From RUG13409 sp045546135 (GTDB lineage: Bacteria; Bacillota; Clostridia; Peptostreptococcales; Anaerovoracaceae), in the NCBI GenBank assembly GCA_045546135.1, contig JAZQCD010000003.1, forward strand, positions 5,099 through 69,098: a DNA stretch of 64,000 bases. The letters run 5' to 3'. The notes under the pieces were generated by a model that was not told the DNA's origin, made no database searches, and saw nothing but the letters and a program-made list of their open reading frames with translations. Position numbers and translations under genes: made by a program. Positions 1 to 8,374 of the stretch are shown one piece after another (the stretch's first letter is position 1; each line of letters opens with the position of its first letter).

Positions 1-88
1 CCTTTTTGCCCGTGCAGCTGAACAGCGCAAGGACCATCACAAGAGCAAGCAAAAGAGCAAATATCTTTTTGTATCCTTTTTTCTTCAT
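1..88 (-). CDS. N-terminus of an exported lipoprotein, cut by the window edge
   Basis: Only the first 29 codons are visible, reading leftward from an ATG at 88-86 and preceded by a GGGAG ribosome binding site. The product starts MKKKGYKKIFALLLALV and continues to a lipobox of the form L-F-S-C, with the cysteine at residue 25. This is a textbook type II signal peptide: basic N-region, hydrophobic core, then the lipobox. The mature protein should be anchored on the outer face of the membrane by lipidated cysteine. Nothing of the mature domain is visible, so its function cannot be assigned; substrate-binding proteins of ABC transporters and small surface lipoproteins both start this way. It is divergent from lexA, with about 180 bases between the two starts. 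Confidence 0.8.
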   Translation of the reverse strand, partial: MKKKGYKKIFALLLALVMVLALFSCTGKK

Positions 89-199
89 CTTATTCTCCCT
101 ATTTATCTTTTTCCCAATAACTCTCCCTCAAAACCCATAAATTGAATAATTATAGGCTTAGGATACTAAATTATCATATTTTTTAACAATAGTAAACAA

Positions 200-225
200 A
201 AACATTTGTTTACAAACATTCGTTC
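200..225 (+). promoter_or_regulatory. Two tandem LexA (SOS) boxes in the lexA promoter
   Basis: Two 12-base sites of the Firmicutes LexA form (GAAC-N4-GTTC) lie back to back: AAACATTTGTTT at 200-211 and AAACATTCGTTC at 214-225. Their centres are 14 bases apart. Both fall in or next to the -35/spacer region of the lexA promoter, so bound LexA would block its own transcription. The second site is the better match. Assignment is by pattern and position. Confidence 0.75.
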
Positions 226-237
226 CTATGCTATCAT
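209..237 (+). promoter_or_regulatory. lexA promoter
   Basis: TTTACA at 209-214 and TATCAT at 232-237 are separated by 17 bases. Transcription would begin near 244, about 20 bases before the ATG. The LexA boxes overlap the -35 element and spacer. A CGGAGG ribosome binding site follows at 255-260. Confidence 0.65.
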
Positions 238-266
238 ATACATAGAGTTATTATCGGAGGTTCATT

Positions 267-881
267 ATGACAGAACTTAAAGAACGGGAAAAAAGAATAC
301 TTGAATATATATCACAGCACACAAAGGACAGAGGTTATCCGCCTACCACAAGAGACGTATGCGCAGCTCTCGGGATCAAATCCACATCCACTGTGCATAA
401 AGCCATGGAAATCCTAAGGGAAGCAGGATATATAAGGCAGGAAGCAGGAAGGCACAGATACGGCATCGAAAGCGAGCAGCCAGAGCTTCACGAAGACATT
501 GCAGAAGTGCCCATCGTAGGAAGGGTCGCTGCAGGCCAGCCCATACTTGCTGAGCAGAATATCGAAGGATACTTCCCTCTCCCTGCAGGTCAGATAGGAA
601 GAGGAAACACCTTTATGCTCTCCGTTCACGGAGATTCCATGATAGAAGCAGGTATACTTAACGGTGACTATGTCCTTGTTGAAGAGCAAAGCACTGCAAA
701 CAACGGAGATATAGTCGTAGCCATGGTAGAAGACCTTGAGTCAGAAGCCACAGTAAAAGCATTCTACAAGGAAAACGGCTTTATACGCCTGCAGCCGAGG
801 AACTCCGAAATGGAGCCCATCATAGTAAAGAGCTGCACCATAGTGGGCAAGGTAAAGGGCGTATTCAGATACTTAAGTTAA
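267..881 (+). CDS. lexA: LexA repressor, SOS response regulator
   Basis: The 204-residue product is the size expected for LexA. Residues 1-65 form the winged-helix DNA-binding domain (YISQHTKDRGYPPTTRDVCA, then the recognition helix around STSTVHKAMEIL). The linker leads to the self-cleavage site, an Ala-Gly pair in GRVAAGQP near residue 88. The S24-type latent protease follows, with the catalytic serine in HGDSMIEAGI and the lysine in EATVKAF. The start is fixed by CGGAGG six bases upstream. LexA represses DNA-damage genes and cleaves itself when stimulated by RecA filaments. Two LexA boxes in its promoter show autoregulation. It is followed by a terminator and is probably monocistronic. Confidence 0.97.
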   Translation: MTELKEREKRILEYISQHTKDRGYPPTTRDVCAALGIKSTSTVHKAMEILREAGYIRQEAGRHRYGIESEQPELHEDIAEVPIVGRVAAGQPILAEQNIEGYFPLPAGQIGRGNTFMLSVHGDSMIEAGILNGDYVLVEEQSTANNGDIVVAMVEDLESEATVKAFYKENGFIRLQPRNSEMEPIIVKSCTIVGKVKGVFRYLS

Positions 882-900
882 ATAAAAGAAACTAATCTTG

Positions 901-933
901 CTCCTTTCTCTTTTTAGAGGAAGGAGTTTTTTT
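901..933 (+). terminator. Intrinsic terminator after lexA
   Basis: A stem of CTCCTTTCTC paired with GAGGAAGGAG (one G-T pair), with a short T/A loop, is followed directly by a run of seven T. It begins 20 bases after the lexA stop codon. Confidence 0.85.
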
Positions 934-984
934 ATCTCTTCAAAAACTATATATTACATTTATTGTGAATAAGCAGCATGTAAG

Positions 985-993
985 TGATATAAT
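985..993 (+). promoter_or_regulatory. Extended -10 promoter of the acyltransferase gene
   Basis: The sequence TGATATAAT is a perfect extended -10 element (TG-n-TATAAT). A weak TTGTGA lies at 963-968. The expected start of transcription falls on or within a base or two of the ATG at 1000, and no ribosome binding site is visible between, so the mRNA may be leaderless. Confidence 0.6.
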
Positions 994-999
994 GGACAT

Positions 1000-2214
1000 A
1001 TGAAGAAAGATCGCATTAAAGTAAGTTTTTGGTCAAAAGCCTTTTATTTCATCCTTGCAGCAGTCTGCAGGATAGTCACTTTTTTCATCCTTGGTTTTAC
1101 TCTTGAAACAGACAAAACAGTAAAAGAATGGAAAAGATCAAAGAAAGCTTTCATCATACTCAGCACCCACCCCTCGGAAGTCGATGCTGTAGCTTTGCTT
1201 GCCTCCGGCTTTCCAAGATATACGAGATTCGTCGTAGGCGCTCAGCAGCTTTACAAAGGACTGCAGGGAAAGATATTAAGAGCAATAACATCTATTCCAA
1301 AGAGGCAGTTCACTCCTGATTTGAGAGCTGTAAAGGAGATCATGGATACAATAAGAGGAGGACACATCCTTGCCATGACTCCTGAAGGAAGAGTCTCAAT
1401 GGACGGAACAGAAAATCCTGTCGATGATTCGACTGCAAAGCTAATAAAAAAGATGGAAGTCCCGGTCGCTATCTTAAGGACCCACGGCACATATTTCGTA
1501 AAGCCTCCCTACTATAATCACGGGCTTAATTTAGGAAAGATAAGCGCAGAGCTGTCCCCTCTCCTTACAGAAGACAAAGTAAAGGAGCTTACTGAAAGCG
1601 AGATCGCTTCATGCATAAACTCTGCAATAAGATATGATGCAAGCGAAGAATTAAGAGGAAAAGACAGAAAGTACAGATCCAAGAACGGATCTCCCCTAAG
1701 AAATGTATCCCACCTCTTTTACAGGTGCCCTTCCTGCGGCAAGCTGTATACTGTAAAGGATGACGGAACTAGGCTTTGGTGCGAAAGCTGCGGCCTAGAA
1801 AAAAGCCTTACAAAGGGAGTCTTCATCGAAGGAGATAAGGAAGACGGCATCCCTGATACAATAAGCGGATGGAACAAGCTTCAGCTAGCCTTTGAACATG
1901 AGTACTGGGCAAAGGATGATGCATCCTTCTCTTCAAAGACAAAGAAGACTATGATGACTCTTGGAAAGGATATGGACTTTTCGCCGGCTTCAGGAGAAGG
2001 AAGGATAGTCTTGAGCAAAGATGGCCTTCACTACGAAGACAGCGAAGAATCTCTTGATATATCCCTTGAGAACCTTCCGGGAGTGTCTGCAGATTACGAA
2101 TACGGTTTCTTGACCATATACCAGGGAGACATCATAAGGAGGATATATCTAGAAGACGAGCGCATGGTAACAAGATTCGTCAATTCTCTCATGGTACTAA
2201 AAGGACTAAAGTAA
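1000..2214 (+). CDS. PlsC-like 1-acylglycerol-phosphate acyltransferase with C-terminal zinc ribbon
   Basis: The 404-residue product begins with a membrane segment (about residues 10-35) and then carries the PlsC acyltransferase motifs: HPSEVD (the H-x4-D catalytic pair, near residue 57) and TPEGRVSMDG (the EG-R phosphate-binding motif, near 127). These enzymes transfer an acyl chain to lysophosphatidate at the membrane. About 100 residues further on is a four-cysteine zinc ribbon (CPSCG and CESCG), followed by a region with no recognised domain. Plain PlsC proteins are about 240 residues, so the C-terminal 180 residues are an addition. The acyltransferase assignment is firm; the exact substrate is not. 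No ribosome binding site is seen, and the promoter -10 lies only six bases upstream of the start. Confidence 0.85.
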   Translation: MKKDRIKVSFWSKAFYFILAAVCRIVTFFILGFTLETDKTVKEWKRSKKAFIILSTHPSEVDAVALLASGFPRYTRFVVGAQQLYKGLQGKILRAITSIPKRQFTPDLRAVKEIMDTIRGGHILAMTPEGRVSMDGTENPVDDSTAKLIKKMEVPVAILRTHGTYFVKPPYYNHGLNLGKISAELSPLLTEDKVKELTESEIASCINSAIRYDASEELRGKDRKYRSKNGSPLRNVSHLFYRCPSCGKLYTVKDDGTRLWCESCGLEKSLTKGVFIEGDKEDGIPDTISGWNKLQLAFEHEYWAKDDASFSSKTKKTMMTLGKDMDFSPASGEGRIVLSKDGLHYEDSEESLDISLENLPGVSADYEYGFLTIYQGDIIRRIYLEDERMVTRFVNSLMVLKGLK

Positions 2215-2236
2215 GGAAAAAGCAATATAGCCAATA

Positions 2237-2264
2237 TTGACATATTTTGGATATATGATAATAT
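2237..2264 (+). promoter_or_regulatory. comEC promoter
   Basis: A perfect TTGACA at 2237-2242 and TAATAT at 2259-2264 are separated by 16 bases. Transcription would start near 2271, immediately before a hairpin that contains the ribosome binding site. Confidence 0.65.
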
Positions 2265-2273
2265 GACATTGTG

Positions 2274-2312
2274 ACGGGTCGGAGGAAAAGATATAAGAAG
2301 GCCCGTTTTTTT
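2274..2312 (+). promoter_or_regulatory. Terminator-like hairpin enclosing the comEC ribosome binding site
   Basis: ACGGGTC at 2274-2280 pairs with GGCCCGT at 2300-2306 (one G-T pair) and is followed by T at 2306-2312. The 19-base loop holds GGAGG (2281-2285). It looks like a rho-independent terminator with an unusually large loop, lying at the very start of the comEC transcript. It may attenuate comEC or end read-through from the acyltransferase gene. Its presence is seen; its role is inferred. Confidence 0.5.
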
Positions 2313-2313
2313 A

Positions 2314-4437
2314 TTGCTCATATTTGCTCTTTTGCTAGCCCTTTTAAGGACCAGTCTATTTGATATACCCAAAGGCATACTTTACAGCTACGAAGGACAG
2401 GTAAAGCAGCTTGAAGGCATCGCAACGCAGGTAAAGATAAAAGAAAGCTATACTGCTGTCACTGTAGATACAGGAAAAGAAAAAGTACTTGTAAGGATAT
2501 ATGGGACTTTAGGAGAGATATCAGATGTCTATGATCTTGTAGGAAGGCATGTAAAGGTTTCTGGAAAGATCACTCTCCCTGACGGCAGGAGGAATCCTAA
2601 ATGCTTTGACTACAGGACCTATCTGAAAGGGAAAGGCATATATGTACTTTGCGATGCAAGCAGGTACAAGATAAAAGGAGAAGAAATCGCAAGACCTATC
2701 CTTCACGCTTTAGGTAAAGCTAAAGGAGAATTTTATCTTGCTTTAGCAAAAAACTCTGAAGAAAACAGCTTTGGCATGACTGCAGGCATACTCTTTGGAG
2801 AAACATCGTTTATGGACGATGAATATTACGAAGCCTTCCAGAGAAACGGAATAGCACACATACTTGCAGTATCAGGACTGCATGTAAATATGGCCTATGA
2901 CATCATAGGCAGGATATTTAAGAAAAAGAAGAGCCTTGCAATAGACCTTGCTGCTGCGGCCTTGATCATTTCTTATGCTGCTCTTTCCGGTTTTTCGGTC
3001 TCAGTCGTAAGAGCATCATCCATGATACTTTTAAGGATCATAGCTTTTCATTTAGACAAGCCCTACGACAGTATATCGTCAATAAGCTGTATAGCGTCAT
3101 GCCTGCTGCTTAAAAACCCTTATCTCATATTTGACAGCGGCATGCACCTTTCTTTTTGCGCGGCCTACTCTATGGCCATGCTATATCCCTGGCTAAAAAC
3201 TATGGGAGCAAAGTTTGCTGACAAATACAAAAGCGACATTCTTTACAAAGGATGGAGCGCAGCAGCACCGGGAGTTTCCGCATTCATAGGGACTGCGCCT
3301 CTTTGCATTTTTCATTTTATGAACTTCTCTCCCTTTGGCCTTATACTTAACCCTCTTGCGATCGCGCTCGCAGGTGTGATCCTTCCTGTAGGGATTCTTG
3401 GCTTTGCAGCATCCCTTTTGCTTCCCGGCATTCTGTCAGATTACGTGATATACATCTGTGCAGATATAATAAGTATCCTATGCAAGGCCTTAGATGCTCT
3501 AAACAAGCTTGGAACTGCCATATTTAAAGATACGAGCATAGTCGCTCCTCCTCTTGGCATGCTGGTACTCTTTATCATCTTTTCAGCATTCCTTCTTTCT
3601 GAAACAAGGTTCATACTGTATAGGAAAAAGGCTTATTCATCCCTTGCTATGGCAGGGACTGCCCTGCTTATCCTTGGCATTCTCATTCCATATACATTCA
3701 GGATCACAGATACTATCCTTCCCTGGGACTACAACGTCTCAAAGGCCACATTTCTTGATGTGGGACAGGGCGACTGCATACACATACATTACGGAAGAAA
3801 GGACATACTCATCGACGGCGGCGGTTCATACTACAAAAATATAGGAAAAGATACACTAAAGCCCTACCTACTCAAACACGGCATAAGAAAAATAGATATG
3901 GCAATAGTGACCCATGAGGATATGGACCATTCTAAGGGTATAGAGGAACTTAATGAAGTATTTGAAATATCAAAGATCATAAGGAGCAAAGATATATATG
4001 GAGACCAAGGCCTTGAAGAAAACGACAGCTGCCTCATAACATCAATGGATATAGATGGATGCATCTTTCTCTTTATGGGAGATGCTGATATGAAAAGAGA
4101 AGAATACCTGATAAAAGCCTATCCATCTTTAAACTGTGATGTACTGAAGGTAGGTCACCACGGAAGTCAATATTCGACAGGCGAAGATTTTTTAAGAGCG
4201 GTATCCCCGTCCTTTGCAGTGATACAGGTCGGCAAAAACAACAATTACGGACACCCATCCGGCCGCGTAATTGAACTTTTGGATGATTTGGGTATAATAT
4301 ACGGTAGAACAGATAAAAACGGCTCTGTGAGCTTAAAACGGGTCACAGACAGGGAACTTGTATTCATAAATGCAGCAAGGGACAAAGAATGGCATATACA
4401 AAAGCAGCCCCAACTGAACATCCTTCAAGGACCATAG
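2314..4437 (+). CDS. comEC: ComEC/Rec2 DNA uptake channel protein
   Basis: The product (about 707 residues) has the three ComEC parts: an N-terminal OB-fold region, a multi-span competence domain containing HILAVSGLHV (near residue 190), and a C-terminal metallo-beta-lactamase domain with LDVGQGDC, THEDMDHSKG and VGHHGSQYS. ComEC forms the inner-membrane channel that takes in single-stranded DNA; the C-terminal domain is thought to degrade the other strand. The start is uncertain. TTG at 2314 is the first usual start codon, but the best-placed ribosome binding site (GGAGG, 2281-2285) points to an in-frame ATA at 2293, which would give the family-typical N-terminus MRRPVFLLL. An in-frame stop at 2272 excludes anything earlier. 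holA overlaps its 3' end by 49 bases. Confidence 0.93.
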   Translation: MLIFALLLALLRTSLFDIPKGILYSYEGQVKQLEGIATQVKIKESYTAVTVDTGKEKVLVRIYGTLGEISDVYDLVGRHVKVSGKITLPDGRRNPKCFDYRTYLKGKGIYVLCDASRYKIKGEEIARPILHALGKAKGEFYLALAKNSEENSFGMTAGILFGETSFMDDEYYEAFQRNGIAHILAVSGLHVNMAYDIIGRIFKKKKSLAIDLAAAALIISYAALSGFSVSVVRASSMILLRIIAFHLDKPYDSISSISCIASCLLLKNPYLIFDSGMHLSFCAAYSMAMLYPWLKTMGAKFADKYKSDILYKGWSAAAPGVSAFIGTAPLCIFHFMNFSPFGLILNPLAIALAGVILPVGILGFAASLLLPGILSDYVIYICADIISILCKALDALNKLGTAIFKDTSIVAPPLGMLVLFIIFSAFLLSETRFILYRKKAYSSLAMAGTALLILGILIPYTFRITDTILPWDYNVSKATFLDVGQGDCIHIHYGRKDILIDGGGSYYKNIGKDTLKPYLLKHGIRKIDMAIVTHEDMDHSKGIEELNEVFEISKIIRSKDIYGDQGLEENDSCLITSMDIDGCIFLFMGDADMKREEYLIKAYPSLNCDVLKVGHHGSQYSTGEDFLRAVSPSFAVIQVGKNNNYGHPSGRVIELLDDLGIIYGRTDKNGSVSLKRVTDRELVFINAARDKEWHIQKQPQLNILQGP

Positions 4438-5474
4438 TAAAGACTATGCAGGCAGGAAGCCAAAGCGGCATATTCCCAAGGCTCATCTTGCTCTGCGGAA
4501 AAGAGGACTTCCTGGTCGACTGGTCAGAAGATTACCTTAAGACGGGCCTTCTCAATCCTGCTACTGCATCCATAGACTGCAGCGTCTTTTCAGAAGACAG
4601 CATAGACGTGCAGAGCATCATCTTTGCTTGTGATACGCCTCCCATGATGTCAACAAGAAAACTTGTAATAGTCGAGGACAGCGACATATTCACAGCCCAG
4701 GCGCCAAGGGATATGGACAGCAAGGATATAGAGACTCTTGCAGCATATCTTCCAAATATCCCTGACAGCACTATGCTCGTATTCACATCATCAAAGCCAA
4801 ACAAGACAAAAGTCATATATAAGGCCATAGCAAAAAACGGAATAATCTATGACTTTACGCCCCTTGACGACGCAACTTTGGGCGGATGGATGGCAAAGAG
4901 ATTTTCAGCTGTAAAAAAGACTGCATCAAGAAATGACATGATAGAGTTCGCAAGGTTTTGCGGATATGGAGATGCAGAAAGGAACTATACGCTTTTCAAT
5001 CTTGAAAACGATCTTAAGATCATATTTGCTCTCTATGACAAAGAAAATATAAGCCTTGACGATATGCTGTCTGCTGTCCAGGGCCAGGATGAAGTAAATT
5101 CATTCAAGCTCCTTGACAGCGCATTCAGCGGAAAGAAAGGAACTGCTCTAAAGATACTTCATGCCAGCATAGATTCCCAGGCGCCTTCAAAGGAGATGAG
5201 CGTGGTCCTCAGTTTCCTCGGCCTTCTTATCTCGCAGCTCGAGATAATGGTCGAAGGCACAGAAAGGATAGAAGAAGGTCAAAAGTCCTTTGAGATCGTA
5301 AAAGCCATGGGCGTCAATGAATACAGATTCAAAAAAGCTATGGCAGCCTGCAGAGGAAAAAGATCCGGAGACTTAAGGAGAGCTTTAGACAGCGCCTTTG
5401 AGATAGAAAAAAATATGAAATCGGGCAATATGGACGGCCGCACAGGACTTGAACTGTTCATAGCAAATATATAA
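4389..5474 (+). CDS. holA: DNA polymerase III delta subunit
   Basis: The 361-residue product matches HolA in length. It has the N-terminal AAA+-like fold with the degenerate nucleotide-binding stretch LLCGKEDFLVDW, the segment TRKLVIVEDSDIF, and a helical collar domain at the C-terminus. HolA is the clamp-loader subunit that opens the sliding clamp. It starts inside comEC (49-base overlap) behind AAGGG at seven bases, so the two are translationally linked; comEC-holA is a common pairing in Firmicutes. An alternative start at the ATG at 4446 would remove 19 residues that lack obvious conservation. A terminator follows immediately. Confidence 0.92.
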   Translation: MAYTKAAPTEHPSRTIVKTMQAGSQSGIFPRLILLCGKEDFLVDWSEDYLKTGLLNPATASIDCSVFSEDSIDVQSIIFACDTPPMMSTRKLVIVEDSDIFTAQAPRDMDSKDIETLAAYLPNIPDSTMLVFTSSKPNKTKVIYKAIAKNGIIYDFTPLDDATLGGWMAKRFSAVKKTASRNDMIEFARFCGYGDAERNYTLFNLENDLKIIFALYDKENISLDDMLSAVQGQDEVNSFKLLDSAFSGKKGTALKILHASIDSQAPSKEMSVVLSFLGLLISQLEIMVEGTERIEEGQKSFEIVKAMGVNEYRFKKAMAACRGKRSGDLRRALDSAFEIEKNMKSGNMDGRTGLELFIANI

Positions 5475-5480
5475 AAGATA

Positions 5481-5519
5481 AGAGGGAGTTTCCCATTTAG
5501 GGATCTCCCTCTATTTTTT
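5481..5519 (+). terminator. Intrinsic terminator after holA
   Basis: AGAGGGAG pairs perfectly with CTCCCTCT around a 16-base loop and is followed by a T-rich tail (ATTTTTTC). It starts seven bases after the holA stop codon. Confidence 0.85.
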
Positions 5520-5562
5520 CATGTATGCAGCGCTGCTGCTTTTTTATTTACCTTGGCCCTTT

Positions 5563-7347
5563 TTATCTGTACCCTTGGAGGGTCGGTGTCGTTACTACGT
5601 CAAGAAGCTTGTCTACACCTACAGCTGTTGTTACGTTGAAATATGCTGTAACAGTCTGCTGAGGTTCAAGGTAGAAATATCTGCAGTATATGACCTGGCT
5701 TCCCATATACATATCTTCGTCGAGCCAGTAACCGTTATCTATCCAGTAATTGCTGATATATCCTCCTGCAGGAGCCGCTATATGAAGATAGGATATGAGA
5801 TAACCTTGAGCTGTGGTCCCGCCTATATACTGGCCTGCGTAATATGCATCGTCCCATGTGATGGTATTTGTCATGGATACGCTGACCGTATATTGGAATG
5901 CTCCGTTAGGCAGTATGGTGGGTTCGCTTACATTGGTATCAAGATCAAGATACCATCCCATCTTTGACGGGTTGCTGTTGCTAAAATAAACTCCAAGCTG
6001 AGGATCGGATGCATCTCTGTTGAATTCTCCCGATGCTCCGAGCTGCCTTACGACCTGCTCCCCCTCGCTGTTTCTGAGCCATATCATGATGATACGCTCT
6101 TCTATGCCCTCATCTACCATATTGACAAGGTTTGGTATAGATTCCTTGTTGAGGGAATCGAATACTGAGGACATTGTCTTTGATGCAGTTTCAGAGAAAA
6201 GCGCATCGCACATTGCGTCGTATTCAAGAGCATCTCCTCTTGAAACTATGTCTCCGTTGAGATAGTCCCAGTAAATATCGCTCTGTATGTACTTGGTTGC
6301 ATTGGTACCGTCAAGTACTTTGCCGTTGCTTAAGGTTATGGGGCTGGTGCATGCAAGGATCTTTTGAATGATGATAGGAGTCATGGAAATGACGCCGTCT
6401 ACATGGATCCCCATCCTTTCTGAATAGCTGTATGCCCAGATCTTTGCAACTATAGGATAGTATGGATCGTAACTTGCATCTCTTGGATACTCCATCCACT
6501 GCCAGAACATGTACCTTTCCTGATCGCTTATGAGAGACTCATCCGGAAGGTTTAGACTCAGTACATTCCATACGCTGTTGAAGTCTCCTATGCTAAGGTA
6601 AGAATCTCTTATCTTGATGACTCCTATGGCTCCCGGGAATCCTCCGCAGGCTCTTATCTCTGCTGAGTTTTGAGCTACCAAGAGATAATATCTGTCTTCG
6701 CCGTTCCCAAGGATTGCCTTAAGGAGCGGTATGTACTTTTCGACATCATGATAGAGGTCAAAGAGTTCTCTTGCCTTAGATGTATAGGTCTGGACCATAT
6801 CGTTTTTATCGAGGATAATATACATCCTTGATACTTCTTCGACAATTTCTTCTGCTTTCGGTATGATATCCTGAGCGAACTCGAGATATTCTATCCCCGC
6901 CTTTACATTAAAGGACTGTTCGACCTTAAGTGTCGACAGTGGATATTTCTTGAGCAGTTCAAAACCGTCCGCCATATACTCATCCATAAGGTTATCTGCT
7001 ATCTCAAGTATCCTCTTTCCGTAAGTCACATCGCTTCCGTATCTTGGGACTTTATCAAGATGCTTCCAGAAAGGATCCTCATCAAGGATCTTCCTGAACT
7101 TCTTTATGATGGATTGGACATGATCGGCTTTTGCCTGAGCATCCTCATATCTTTCTTCCTTGACTGCTGTCAGGATCTCCATAGCCTCGTTTTTTGCTGT
7201 CTTGGCATCTCTGTACATATCCTTTGCTTCTATGTACAATTTAATGCCTATGGCTGCAATCACAGCAAACAGCACAAGGAAAAGTATGAGTCCTATCCTA
7301 ATTTTGATCTTCTTCTTTTTCTTTGCCACGGCTATATCTGTAAACAA
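5563..7347 (-). CDS. DUF4012 family membrane-anchored extracellular protein
   Basis: The 594-residue product has a lysine-rich cytoplasmic N-terminus, one membrane span (about residues 19-41), then a helical region and the DUF4012 hallmark around YYLLVAQNSAEIRACGGFPG (near residue 220). Most of the chain should lie outside the cell. Known relatives sit beside polysaccharide and teichoic-acid-type glycosyltransferase genes, but their biochemical role is not established. It is the third gene of a cassette with the sugar-phosphate transferase and rfbB, starting 13 bases after rfbB ends. The start is uncertain: TTG at 7347 or GTG at 7329, neither with a clear ribosome binding site, so it may depend on coupling to rfbB. 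Confidence 0.8.
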   Translation of the reverse strand: MFTDIAVAKKKKKIKIRIGLILFLVLFAVIAAIGIKLYIEAKDMYRDAKTAKNEAMEILTAVKEERYEDAQAKADHVQSIIKKFRKILDEDPFWKHLDKVPRYGSDVTYGKRILEIADNLMDEYMADGFELLKKYPLSTLKVEQSFNVKAGIEYLEFAQDIIPKAEEIVEEVSRMYIILDKNDMVQTYTSKARELFDLYHDVEKYIPLLKAILGNGEDRYYLLVAQNSAEIRACGGFPGAIGVIKIRDSYLSIGDFNSVWNVLSLNLPDESLISDQERYMFWQWMEYPRDASYDPYYPIVAKIWAYSYSERMGIHVDGVISMTPIIIQKILACTSPITLSNGKVLDGTNATKYIQSDIYWDYLNGDIVSRGDALEYDAMCDALFSETASKTMSSVFDSLNKESIPNLVNMVDEGIEERIIMIWLRNSEGEQVVRQLGASGEFNRDASDPQLGVYFSNSNPSKMGWYLDLDTNVSEPTILPNGAFQYTVSVSMTNTITWDDAYYAGQYIGGTTAQGYLISYLHIAAPAGGYISNYWIDNGYWLDEDMYMGSQVIYCRYFYLEPQQTVTAYFNVTTAVGVDKLLDVVTTPTLQGYR

Positions 7348-7360
7348 AAAGGCAATAGCC

Positions 7361-8374
7361 TTATCTGTTTAAATACATCCTTTCGTAGTAGTTCTGATAA
7401 TCTCCGCTAACTATTTCTTCCCACCAATCCTTGTTCTCAAGGTACCAGTCTATAGTCTTCTTGATGCCGTCCTTGAACATGGTCTCAGGGAGCCAGCCAA
7501 GTTCTGCATGTATCTTTGCAGGATCTATGGCATAGCGCATGTCGTGACCTTTTCTGTCTGTGACATGTGTGATGAGGCTTTCCGGTTTTCCTAAAGCTTC
7601 GCAGATGAGCTTGACTATGTCTATGTTTCTCATCTCGTTGTGTCCGCCAATGTTGTAGACCTCTCCTACTCTTCCTTTCTCAAGTATGAGATCTATGGCT
7701 CTGCAGTGATCCTCTACATAGAGCCAGTCTCTTACATTGAGTCCTTCGCCGTAAACAGGAAGAGGTTTGTCTGCAAGAGCATTTGCTATCATGAGCGGGA
7801 TGAGCTTTTCGGGGAACTGATAAGGCCCGTAGTTGTTGCTGCATCTGCTTATGGTGACAGGAAGTCCGTAGGTCCTTCCGTAGGCCATGACTACCATATC
7901 TGCGCTTGCCTTTGATGATGAATAGGGGCTGCTTGCATGAAGAGGCGTAGTCTCAGTAAAGAAGAGGTCAGGCCTGTCAAGGGGCAGATCTCCGTATACT
8001 TCATCTGTTCCTACCTGGTGAAACCTCTTGATGCCGTACTTTCTGCATGCGTCCATGAGGACTGCTGTTCCTATGATATTGGTCTTGAGGAAGATTTCAG
8101 GGTCTTCTATGCTGCGGTCTACATGACTTTCAGCTGCAAAATTGACGACCACATCCGGTCTTTGCTCTTCAAATACTCTTTCGACTTCCTTTCTGTCGCA
8201 GATGTCGACCTTTTCAAAGACTATCTTGTCAAGGACAGACTTCAAAGTAGAAAGATTGCCGGCGTAAGTAAGTTTATCTAAACATACTATTTTGTAATCC
8301 GGGTGATTTTTAAGAAGGTAGAATATGAAGTTGGATCCTATGAATCCTGCTCCGCCTGTTACTATGATCGTCAT
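7361..8374 (-). CDS. rfbB: dTDP-glucose 4,6-dehydratase
   Basis: The 337-residue product is a short-chain dehydrogenase of the RmlB/RfbB type. It has the NAD-binding motif GGAGFIGSN at the N-terminus, DKLTYAGN, the catalytic TDEVYG, and the YSSSK (Y-x3-K) pair near residue 160. It converts dTDP-glucose to dTDP-4-keto-6-deoxyglucose, the step leading to rhamnose and other deoxysugars of surface polysaccharide. The other rml genes are not in the window. Its ATG overlaps the stop of the upstream sugar transferase (TAATG), so the two are translated together. Confidence 0.95.
   Translation of the reverse strand: MTIIVTGGAGFIGSNFIFYLLKNHPDYKIVCLDKLTYAGNLSTLKSVLDKIVFEKVDICDRKEVERVFEEQRPDVVVNFAAESHVDRSIEDPEIFLKTNIIGTAVLMDACRKYGIKRFHQVGTDEVYGDLPLDRPDLFFTETTPLHASSPYSSSKASADMVVMAYGRTYGLPVTISRCSNNYGPYQFPEKLIPLMIANALADKPLPVYGEGLNVRDWLYVEDHCRAIDLILEKGRVGEVYNIGGHNEMRNIDIVKLICEALGKPESLITHVTDRKGHDMRYAIDPAKIHAELGWLPETMFKDGIKKTIDWYLENKDWWEEIVSGDYQNYYERMYLNR

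Noticed and set aside
7345..7364. Short hairpin AAGGC/GCCTT with five T between rfbB and the DUF4012 gene
   Set aside because: Only five pairs and it overlaps the likely translation start; too weak to call a terminator.
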